This document shows positions 16,296 to 21,737 of a stretch of DNA of 24,633 bases, in pieces (position 1 is the stretch's first letter; every line of letters starts with the position of its first letter). The stretch lies in NCBI GenBank assembly GCA_012799795.1, contig JAAZKO010000001.1:1-24633 (forward strand), read 5' to 3'. The notes beneath the pieces are model-generated. The model saw only the letters and a list, made by a program, of their open reading frames with translations, did not search any database and was not told the DNA's origin. This DNA is from Minisyncoccota bacterium. GTDB taxonomy: Bacteria > Patescibacteriota > Microgenomatia > UBA1400 > PJMF01. Both the position numbers and the translations under genes were made by a program.

Positions 16296-17327
16296 TTAAT
16301 TGTGTTTCTGTTTTAAATAAACATTCTGATAATAAGTCTTAAGCGGAATAATTAAGGATTGTCCTAAACCACAGAGTGAAGCTTTTTCCATAGTATTAGC
16401 AATTGTTAAAATTTTTTGCCATAGCTCTTCATCGACTTTATTATCAATTAATGCCTGATCAACCAGACTTTTAATCTGTTTAGTGCCTTCTCTGCAAGGG
16501 CTACATTTGCCACAGCTTTCTTTTGCGTAAAAATTAACCCACATACTTAAAATTTCTAAAACACTTGTGTCGACTGGGTAAATAGTGATTGAAGCACAAC
16601 CAGTCAACTGAGCTTGATTCAATTGCTCCTGATGCAAAACTGGGCCGCTGGCTCCGCCCCCCTCCTGCACAAAAAATTCTCCATCTGGATAATTATTTGT
16701 CGCCTTCAGTGCCTCCTCAACTGTTAAATCTCGATCTAAAGCAAAAACACCTTCATTTTGAGCATGATTAATAGTCACAAAGCGTTGATTTTGATATCCA
16801 CCCTCAGCTGCAAGCGCAATGTCATAAAAAGTTTCAACATTATGCACTAACACTGGAACGCCATTAATGCCAATAATTGAGGGTGAAGGTGGTTTCACAC
16901 GAGGCTGAATTTTTTTACCTTCAATACTGTTGAGTAAGGCTCCCGTCTCGCCCCCAATATAACTTGGCTTTCCCAAAAAAAGATTAATAGAATAGCCCTC
17001 AGCCAAATATTCTTTAAGTAAGGGATCAAGTTGCGCTTTTAATTGCTGGTAATAGTCAGCATTGAGATAAAAAAAACCATCTTTAGTTTCTAAAAAATCC
17101 ATGGCCAAAACCATCGCTTGAAAAACTTTTTTGGGGAAATTGGCTAAAATATGCCAGTCTTTTTTTACATCAGGTTCGCCTTCACTAGCGTTGCAAAGCA
17201 CGTATTTCTTTTCTGCCTGATGATCCTTCATTCGTCGCCATTTATCAGCTACAGGAAAAGCAGCTCCACCACGGCCTACAAGCTTCGCCTTAGCAATTTG
17301 ATCAAGCAAATTGGATTCTGATAACAT
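16296..17327 (-). CDS. Orphan NuoF/HoxF-like NADH-binding flavoprotein
   Basis: Homolog of the NADH-dehydrogenase 51-kDa subunit, which binds NADH, FMN and one [4Fe-4S] cluster. It has 343 aa. Seen in order: LVGRGGAAFPVADKW (16-30, FMN/NADH loop), YVLCNASEGEPDVKKD (42-57), YIGGETGALLNSIEG (123-137), VPVLVHNVETF, a Gly-rich EGGGASG, cluster ligands C272/C275/C278 (ESCGKCSPCREG) and C319 (SLCGLG). The family's N-terminal part is trimmed to the binding core (E. coli NuoF has about 445 aa), and no NuoE, NuoG or hydrogenase genes lie nearby. It may pass electrons from NADH to an unknown acceptor. The start follows the preceding gene by 27 nt without an SD, so the two are probably co-transcribed. 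Confidence 0.9.
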   Translation of the reverse strand: MLSESNLLDQIAKAKLVGRGGAAFPVADKWRRMKDHQAEKKYVLCNASEGEPDVKKDWHILANFPKKVFQAMVLAMDFLETKDGFFYLNADYYQQLKAQLDPLLKEYLAEGYSINLFLGKPSYIGGETGALLNSIEGKKIQPRVKPPSPSIIGINGVPVLVHNVETFYDIALAAEGGYQNQRFVTINHAQNEGVFALDRDLTVEEALKATNNYPDGEFFVQEGGGASGPVLHQEQLNQAQLTGCASITIYPVDTSVLEILSMWVNFYAKESCGKCSPCREGTKQIKSLVDQALIDNKVDEELWQKILTIANTMEKASLCGLGQSLIIPLKTYYQNVYLKQKHN

Positions 17328-17354
17328 ATTTTTGCATTTGACAATTGATTCTGA

Positions 17355-17984
17355 TTATTCTAAAGGAATTTTTTCACTCAACCAAATTGAAACTTTTTCA
17401 AAAGCAGTTGGTTTGGGTTTTTCTTTAAGTAAAACTTCAGATAAAACTAACTCTAAATTTTCTTTACTTGGGTTCACCCCATCAATTAAAACCAAACTCA
17501 AACGATTGGGAAATCGCCCCAACTCAATCTGTAAAGTATCAAAGCCTTGTTTCTTTTCAAACCAAAAACGACCCATTTCGTACCATGCGTAAGCATCTTT
17601 ATCGACATAAAAACCATAATTCGTCAACTTCACTGATACGTTGTGTGGAGGAATCATCGCAGTTACATAAACTAAGAAAACTACCGAAATTACCAAAGCT
17701 ACAGGCAAAACTTGCCCAGCAAAAAATAAAATTAAAGCCACTAAAATGGCAATTATAAAAATAGTACTAAAAAATTGTTTGTTTCTTTTTTTAAATGGCC
17801 GAGCTGGCGCTTCCCAAGTAACTAGAGTTTCTTCTGGAATGGGTCGGTAATAGCCGGGAGCAACTTTGGATTTTTCTAAATCAACTGATTTAGGTAAATT
17901 AAGCTCCTGGCTAGCAGTGCTTGCCTCTTTCTTGGCTTCAGCAGACTTATTTTTGTCTGGGACAGTTTTACTTTGTTCGGGCAT
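17355..17984 (-). CDS. Two-helix membrane protein with cytoplasmic PH-like C-terminal domain
   Basis: 209 aa from ATG 17984. A hydrophilic Lys/Glu/Ser/Pro-rich N-terminus (about 1-70, with PGYYRPIPEETLVTWEAP) precedes a membrane hairpin (about 76-117: FSTIFIIAILVALILFFAG, then LPVALVISVVFLVYVTAMI). The C-terminal domain starts with VSVKLTNYGFYVDKDAYAWYEM and ends in SEKIPLE, which resembles a bacterial PH-like fold. This layout recurs in Patescibacteria, but no function is known to me. A longer reading that begins at 18083 is rejected, because an extended -10 element lies 8 nt before ATG 17984. It is the first gene of a probable pair with the NuoF-like gene and is divergent from tRNA-Ser. Confidence 0.75.
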   Translation of the reverse strand: MPEQSKTVPDKNKSAEAKKEASTASQELNLPKSVDLEKSKVAPGYYRPIPEETLVTWEAPARPFKKRNKQFFSTIFIIAILVALILFFAGQVLPVALVISVVFLVYVTAMIPPHNVSVKLTNYGFYVDKDAYAWYEMGRFWFEKKQGFDTLQIELGRFPNRLSLVLIDGVNPSKENLELVLSEVLLKEKPKPTAFEKVSIWLSEKIPLE

Positions 17985-17992
17985 CAATAAAA

Positions 17993-18001
17993 AGTATAGC
18001 A
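17993..18001 (-). promoter_or_regulatory. Extended -10 promoter of the two-helix membrane protein gene
   Basis: TGCTATACT on the minus strand (18001-17993), 8 nt before ATG 17984, so the mRNA should be almost leaderless. Confidence 0.55.
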
Positions 18002-18047
18002 TTTTTTGCGAACAATGGGGAGATTTAACACTTTTTAACCAAAAACT

Positions 18048-18056
18048 TGTTATAAT
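18048..18056 (+). promoter_or_regulatory. Extended -10 promoter of tRNA-Ser
   Basis: TGTTATAAT, an ideal extended -10 element, 37 nt before the tRNA 5' end. No clear -35 at the normal distance. Confidence 0.55.
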
Positions 18057-18093
18057 TGGGAAGTTTAAAAGCATTTTAAACAAATTAACAATT

Positions 18094-18176
18094 GGAGGTG
18101 TCGCATAGTGGTCAATTGCACTGGTCTTGAAAACCAGAGCCGCAAGGCTTCACAGGTTCGAATCCTGTCACCTCCG
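18094..18176 (+). tRNA. tRNA-Ser (anticodon UGA)
   Basis: An 83-nt class II tRNA. The acceptor stem is GGAGGTG/CACCTCC, the anticodon stem CTGGT/ACCAG with loop CTTGAAA (anticodon TGA, reads UCA), the long variable arm has stem GCC/GGC with loop GCAA, and the T stem is ACAGG/CCTGT with loop TTCGAAT. The discriminator is G, as expected for serine. CCA is not encoded (CCG follows). The accessory region begins right after its 3' end, but no repeat of that end was seen in the window. Confidence 0.95.
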
Positions 18177-18247
18177 CCGAGAGTGAAAGACAGTTCGATA
18201 CCCGCTGATTCACCAAGTCACCATAATCAACATTTGTTGTCATCGTG

Positions 18248-18253
18248 TATAAT
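18248..18253 (+). promoter_or_regulatory. -10 element of the 150-aa gene (leaderless type)
   Basis: TATAAT 8 nt before ATG 18262, with no SD between. The leader would be 1-2 nt. Confidence 0.5.
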
Positions 18254-18261
18254 AATTACAG

Positions 18262-18714
18262 ATGTCAAAAAGAACTGAAAAGGAAATCTCCTATCAAGAA
18301 TTTTTATCTAACTTAAACCTTTTAGTAGGTCTTCCATTATGCCATGTAGATCCTTACTATCAAAAAGTAGACTTTCATTTTGGATCATTTGTTTCTAATG
18401 GAGAAGAAAATTCTGGAGACTATGTTTTATATATAAGTGGCTTTTGGGAAATTTTGGATTCTGGAAAAGAAGTAATTATAGAATCTGATTCTGAAGAAAA
18501 GAAAAAAAACTTTTTTGATAAAAAATTATTAAATTCAAAAATACAATCAATTAATGTTTTTAAGAAACCAAAAGAAATTTTTATTGAATTTGAAAATAAA
18601 AAAATTATTCATTGTATTGAAGAAGAAAATCGTTGGATTGAGATCCTAAAAAGAAATGGAGATTTGTTAAAGTCTGAAAAAGATAAATTTTATATTAGTA
18701 AAATAATTAATTAA
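18262..18714 (+). CDS. Small protein of unknown function, AT-rich orphan
   Basis: 150 aa, soluble, without signal or membrane segments. It seems to consist of two similar beta-rich halves: LVGLPLCHVDPYYQKVDFHF with GDYVLYISGFWEIL (about 22-66), and SKIQSINVFKKPKEIFIEF with KIIHCIEEENRWEI-like residues (about 93-130). The plan 'element binds, strand, then W-x-I/L' twice over recalls small two-repeat proteins such as the DUF6188 type, some of which sit beside toxins as immunity proteins; this is only a resemblance. Codon use is more AT-rich and Lys-rich than in the neighbours, suggesting recent transfer. No toxin gene is visible beside it. Confidence 0.65.
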   Translation: MSKRTEKEISYQEFLSNLNLLVGLPLCHVDPYYQKVDFHFGSFVSNGEENSGDYVLYISGFWEILDSGKEVIIESDSEEKKKNFFDKKLLNSKIQSINVFKKPKEIFIEFENKKIIHCIEEENRWIEILKRNGDLLKSEKDKFYISKIIN

Positions 18715-18717
18715 AGT

Positions 18718-18751
18718 TTGTTAGCGCCACCCATAATGATGGCGCTAACAA
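18718..18751. terminator. GC-rich perfect hairpin between convergent genes
   Basis: Perfect 12-bp arms TTGTTAGCGCCA and TGGCGCTAACAA around a 10-nt loop, directly after the stop at 18714 and before the convergent stop at 18764. It is the strongest GC-rich stem in the window and well placed as a two-way terminator, although no clean T run follows on either strand. Confidence 0.6.
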
Positions 18752-18763
18752 TAAAACTACAAA

Positions 18764-19525
18764 CTAACTTTTATCGCTTCTTCTAAATCCACCTCCATTG
18801 TTATTTTTCCACTCTTCTGCTAATTTTACAATTTCTTCAAACTTCATTTTTTGACGATCGGGAATACCATGAAAGAAATTTGAAAATCTGCTTTTTTCTT
18901 GTAGACTTAATTTTGCTCCCCTTTCACCGCATGCTGCATGAAATCTCGGATTCTCTGATTGGTTGGGTTCGTGACCACGTTTCAGCCGTCTTTCTTTACA
19001 AGTTTTGCAAAAATTAGGCGGGTGATCCCAATCGGTATTGTATTTGATTGTATTTCCACAACCACCAGCACAGGGTTTTTCTTTCCATTTTGCAGCATCA
19101 GCTTTTTTCTTCTTTTCATTACATTCAAAACAAAATGAAAAGCTTTTACCTGGTGGAGACCAAACTAAATTGTTGCAAAAAGCTCCTTGACAAATTGAGG
19201 CCTTGAAACCTTTATCTCTTTTATTGCGACATGCTCCACAATAATCAGAAACATTGTTCCATCCTATTTTATAAAGAATGGTTTTGTTACAACCCATTTG
19301 CGCACAAGTCTTACTTAGTTCGATATTTCTGCACTCTTTACAATAACGCGGTCGATCGGTATTTGCTTTATATACAATCTCCTTTCTACATCTTTCACAA
19401 TTAGTTGACCAAAGATTGCGATTGATGCCCGAACCTCCACAGGCACGACAGTCAAAAGTCTTCCCAGACTTTCGGTCATAAAAACGACCCGATCCGTTAC
19501 AATTCCTACAAGATACAGTACCCAT
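18764..19525 (-). CDS. Tandem zinc-ribbon protein with DnaJ-type CxxCxGxG opening
   Basis: 253 aa from ATG 19525, which has an excellent SD (GGAGG, 5 nt away); a reading from 19573 is rejected. It opens with two DnaJ-type half fingers, CRNCNGSG and CRACGGSG (about 6-31). Four zinc ribbons follow, each a C-rich knuckle, about 15 residues containing W/Y, Asn and Pro, and a second CxxC: CERC/YCKEC, CAQMGC/YCGAC, CQGAFC/FCFEC and CAGGCG/FCKTC (about 37-185). The last 65 residues are charged and metal-free. The repeats suggest internal duplication of one ribbon unit. It may bind nucleic acid or act as a zinc-dependent scaffold; the function is unknown. Its promoter overlaps a large inverted repeat, which suggests regulation. 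Confidence 0.7.
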   Translation of the reverse strand: MGTVSCRNCNGSGRFYDRKSGKTFDCRACGGSGINRNLWSTNCERCRKEIVYKANTDRPRYCKECRNIELSKTCAQMGCNKTILYKIGWNNVSDYCGACRNKRDKGFKASICQGAFCNNLVWSPPGKSFSFCFECNEKKKKADAAKWKEKPCAGGCGNTIKYNTDWDHPPNFCKTCKERRLKRGHEPNQSENPRFHAACGERGAKLSLQEKSRFSNFFHGIPDRQKMKFEEIVKLAEEWKNNNGGGFRRSDKS

Positions 19526-19543
19526 TACAACCTCCATGAAAAA

Positions 19544-19573
19544 GATATATTTTGTGACGATCATTAAATCCAA
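19544..19573 (-). promoter_or_regulatory. Putative promoter of the zinc-ribbon gene
   Basis: TTGGAT (19573-19568), an 18-nt spacer and TATATC (19549-19544) on the minus strand, with a start near 19537. The spacer contains one arm of the inverted repeat at 19548-19604. Confidence 0.4.
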
Positions 19574-19604
19574 TTTTTTTAGATTTAAAAAACGTCACAA
19601 AATA
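19548..19604. repeat. Nested inverted repeat over the zinc-ribbon promoter
   Basis: Perfect 12-bp outer arms TATTTTGTGACG (19548-19559) and CGTCACAAAATA (19593-19604), with inner 7-bp arms TTAAATC (19564-19570) and GATTTAA (19582-19588). One outer arm lies in the promoter spacer, the other upstream. It could be a two-site operator for a dimeric regulator; the TGTGAC/GTCACA cores recall CRP-family half sites, though the spacing is far wider. Confidence 0.6.
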
Positions 19605-19635
19605 AAAAGTTGTTTGTTTTTTTAAAGAACTATCC

Positions 19636-19677
19636 AATCAAGATAATTCTTTGAGCGTTTCAAAGATTATCTTGATT
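19636..19677. repeat. Long near-perfect hairpin
   Basis: Arms of 19 nt (19636-19654 and 19659-19677) pair over 18 bp with a single bulged T and a 4-nt loop (GCGT); the outer arm starts AATCAAGATAAT. It lies in the 280-nt gap between the GlsB-like and zinc-ribbon genes. No T run follows, so a simple terminator is doubtful. It could be an RNA-processing site, a small mobile repeat or a protein-binding site. Confidence 0.65.
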
Positions 19678-19805
19678 TAGAACAGCGCATTATAACAAAA
19701 ATAAAAAAAATTAAAAAAGATTTTGAAAGTTGATTGTCTAATATAAAATTATAGTTCCAATTTCATCCCACGCTCTCCGCCAATTTTTATCTCTAATTCT
19801 ATTTA

Positions 19806-20048
19806 CTAGTTGCGAAAAAGTCTCCCGATGAAAATGATAACTACCGCACCTAGAGTAGCGACAAGAATGCTATAAATGTTAAATCCTGTCACTCCGGTTT
19901 TATTGAAGAAATTCATCACATATCCACCGACAAAGGCTCCAACCACCCCTAGAACTATATCTCCAAGCATGCCGTTGTTGCTCTTCATAAAAACGCTAGC
20001 CAACCAACCGGCCAATGCCCCTAATAATATCCATAATAGTATGTTCAT
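19806..20048 (-). CDS. GlsB/YeaQ/YmgE-type small membrane protein
   Basis: 80-aa protein of the family also called transglycosylase-associated, with three membrane helices and Gly-rich packing motifs: ILLGALAGWLASVFM, the conserved GMLGDIVLGVVGAFVGGYV and ILVATLGAVVIIFIGRLF. Members are linked to general and envelope stress, though the molecular function is unsettled. An excellent SD (AAAGGAG) lies 6 nt before ATG 20048. It follows the PH-like gene on the same strand at 30 nt and may share its transcript. Confidence 0.92.
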   Translation of the reverse strand: MNILLWILLGALAGWLASVFMKSNNGMLGDIVLGVVGAFVGGYVMNFFNKTGVTGFNIYSILVATLGAVVIIFIGRLFRN

Positions 20049-20078
20049 ACTAATCTCCTTTTATTACTTAATATAAAT

Positions 20079-20474
20079 TTATAAAACAATTTCTGTTGTA
20101 CTTAGTTGTTGAAGTTTGAGAACTAATTCTTTTTTTGTATATGAGGAAGTAGATATTTTTTTATTTTCAAAAGTTCGCAAACCTTCAATGATTCTTCTAG
20201 CAAAAATTGCTTCACTTTTTCGCAAATTGCTAATCTTTATTTCATTTTCTTCAAAAGTTTTAGAAATTATAACCAACTGAGAGAAAAAAATTGTCGTATT
20301 TATGAGAACATTTGCGATGTTTCTAATATCTACACTATATACTTGCGAACTAAACAGCTCTCTAGTGATTATATTAATTCTTCCCTCTTCAATTACTAAG
20401 GTATCGGGAAAGAGATCAATCGGAAAAGCGTGCGAGGAAATACTAAATAAAATACGATTTGATTTTTTGACCAA
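20079..20474 (-). CDS. Small protein with bacterial PH-like domain
   Basis: 131 aa as read from TTG 20474. Almost the whole protein is one beta-rich domain ending in a helix: AFPIDLFPDTLVIEEGRINI, then VYSVDIRNIANVLINT, then ISNLRKSEAIFARRIIEGL. This is the pattern I associate with bacterial PH-like domain proteins, which often sit with envelope-stress genes. The start is uncertain: the frame opens after a TAG at 20519-20517, contains no ATG before residue 1, and no SD precedes the TTG; a TAATAT about 13 nt upstream could be a -10 element. It lies between the YggT-like and GlsB-like genes, all on the minus strand. Confidence 0.6.
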   Translation of the reverse strand: MVKKSNRILFSISSHAFPIDLFPDTLVIEEGRINIITRELFSSQVYSVDIRNIANVLINTTIFFSQLVIISKTFEENEIKISNLRKSEAIFARRIIEGLRTFENKKISTSSYTKKELVLKLQQLSTTEIVL

Positions 20475-20585
20475 TTTATCAACTTTGATATTATCGGATA
20501 TCTGATTTTCTAAAATCTACTTTCTTTTTGATTTTAAATTTTTAAGTATATAGCCTTTATAGGTTAATAAATTATTAATATTAAA

Positions 20586-21032
20586 TTAATGTGTTTCAAC
20601 ATCATCTGGCGAAATTGGATAAATTAGTTCCAAAAGATAGATAAACCCCCAAGCTAAACTGAGATAAACTAGTCCTGCAATAATTGTTGACCACTCAAGA
20701 ATGGAATCTCCCAACGCAAACGCTTTTAAAATTCCATTAAATGGAAGTACTAGCGCTGCAGTAATACTATAAATAAAATTGGTGAATGCAGAGGCTTGGC
20801 TCGCACCCAACACCTTCAAAATAACTCTAAATACCAGCAATACTTCGATTAACCCTAAAATGTACCAAATGACTTGCTTAAATCTGATAATCGTTTTCTT
20901 CTTTCTAAAAACTTTTTGCGGAGCCTCTTTTGAAACTGGCCCTTCTGTGTTTCCCATCGTTTTTTGGATAGGCTGTTGAGAGGTTTGGCTCCTAACTGTT
21001 GTTGCCTTTTGGGTTGTATTTAAATCACTCAT
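20586..21032 (-). CDS. YggT family membrane protein
   Basis: 148 aa. A hydrophilic N-terminus (about 1-47, Thr/Gln/Lys-rich) precedes a YggT-type core: IWYILGLIEVLLVFRVILKVLGA (about 54-76), FTNFIYSITAALVLPFNGIL (about 82-102) and a final membrane helix TIIAGLVYLSLAWGFIYLLE (about 115-135). The family is linked to envelope and osmotic homeostasis; cyanobacterial members affect nucleoid and plastid division. The SD (GAGG) lies inside the last codons of the RHH gene, whose stop is 1 nt upstream, so the two are co-transcribed and probably coupled. Confidence 0.82.
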   Translation of the reverse strand: MSDLNTTQKATTVRSQTSQQPIQKTMGNTEGPVSKEAPQKVFRKKKTIIRFKQVIWYILGLIEVLLVFRVILKVLGASQASAFTNFIYSITAALVLPFNGILKAFALGDSILEWSTIIAGLVYLSLAWGFIYLLELIYPISPDDVETH

Positions 21033-21033
21033 A

Positions 21034-21222
21034 TTAAATCCTCGCTTTCCTAGCTTTCTTAATTACTGTTTCTTCAGGTAAGTATTGAGTTAAAGCTTTT
21101 TCGACCAATAAAGTTAAAGTAGTCTCTTCGAGAATAGCTTTAGCTTTGGCGTGTTTTAAGATATCTTTATTGAGAAAGAGTGTGACCCTTTTGATTTCAT
21201 CATTACTGTTATTACTTGTCAT
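21034..21222 (-). CDS. Ribbon-helix-helix (CopG/Arc-type) small DNA-binding protein
   Basis: 62 aa from ATG 21222. The ribbon strand is KRVTLFLNKDIL (about 11-22), followed by helix 1 (KHAKAKAILEE), a turn (TTL) and helix 2 (LLVEKALTQYL); a basic tail (KKARKARI) ends the protein. RHH proteins bind DNA as dimers and are often antitoxins or autorepressors, but no toxin gene adjoins. The downstream partner is yggT, 1 nt away. A longer reading to 21288 is rejected, because a full promoter with TTGACA and TAGTAT puts the transcript start right at ATG 21222. An ATACTT/AAGTAT inverted repeat over the promoter could be its own operator. Confidence 0.75.
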   Translation of the reverse strand: MTSNNSNDEIKRVTLFLNKDILKHAKAKAILEETTLTLLVEKALTQYLPEETVIKKARKARI

Positions 21223-21258
21223 ACTTATAATACTACAAGTATTTGAAGTAGTTGTCAA
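21223..21258 (-). promoter_or_regulatory. Promoter of the RHH-yggT operon with leaderless start and possible operator
   Basis: TTGACA (21258-21253), an exact 17-nt spacer, TAGTAT (21235-21230) and then 7 nt to ATG 21222, on the minus strand. The predicted start is on or next to the A of the ATG. An inverted repeat ATACTT/AAGTAT spans the -10 region and start codon. Confidence 0.7.
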
Positions 21259-21314
21259 GGGTGAAGTGTGATGAAAAATGAGGCGCAACTATTGCATCAA
21301 ATTTCTTCTTTTAC

Positions 21315-21641
21315 TTATTCTTTTTCTTCACCCTTCCAAAGCAGTTTCTCAAACCTCATTACCTGCCCATCTTTAACAACAACACCTTCTTTTCTTAGAA
21401 GATTTATTTTCTTCTCAATAGCCTCGCCATCTCTCTCACCCATAAAACCACCAAGCCTGCCATCAGAATTTACTACCCGGTGACAAGGAACTTTAGGGGC
21501 ATCGGGATTCCTTTTTAATACTTGCCCCACAGCCCGGTAAGCCTTCGTTCCCAACATTTCTGCCAACACCTTGTAAGTAGTAACCTTACCTTCAGGAACT
21601 TTTAGTAGAAGATCATAAACGCGCCCAGCAAAATCTGACAT
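21315..21641 (-). CDS. MGMT-type DNA alkyltransferase (DNA-binding domain only)
   Basis: 108-aa version of O6-alkylguanine-DNA alkyltransferase that keeps only the C-terminal domain. It has the winged-helix part (VPEGKVTTYKVLAEMLG), the Arg finger R36 (AYRAVGQVLKRNP) and the active-site PCHR with C53, followed by VVNSDGRLGGFMG. Alkyltransferase-like (ATL) proteins of this size carry Trp in place of Cys (PWHR); the Cys here argues for real methyl transfer. It is likely to repair O6-methylguanine in a suicide reaction. An extended -10 element ends 6 nt before the ATG and is covered by an inverted repeat, so it may be leaderless and repressed. Confidence 0.93.
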   Translation of the reverse strand: MSDFAGRVYDLLLKVPEGKVTTYKVLAEMLGTKAYRAVGQVLKRNPDAPKVPCHRVVNSDGRLGGFMGERDGEAIEKKINLLRKEGVVVKDGQVMRFEKLLWKGEEKE

Positions 21642-21647
21642 AAAAAT

Positions 21648-21667
21648 ATTATCTCATAAAGAGATAA
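21648..21667 (-). promoter_or_regulatory. Extended -10 promoter and overlapping inverted repeat of the MGMT-type gene
   Basis: TGAGATAAT on the minus strand (21656-21648), 6 nt before ATG 21641. A perfect 7-bp inverted repeat TTATCTC/GAGATAA with a 5-nt centre (21649-21667) overlaps it and is a plausible repressor site. Confidence 0.5.
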
Positions 21668-21737
21668 AAAGCACTAACTAGTTAATAATAATGATATGAT
21701 ATGTCTAGTTATTATAAATAAGAATTGATATAGATTT

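Noticed and set aside
18094..18261. tRNA-Ser as an attachment site for an integrated element
   Set aside because: No second copy of the tRNA 3' end, integrase or phage gene was found to the right edge of the window.
21034..21288. Toxin-antitoxin pair with the RHH protein as antitoxin
   Set aside because: The coupled downstream gene is a YggT-type membrane protein, not a toxin, and the upstream neighbour is the MGMT-type gene with its own promoter.
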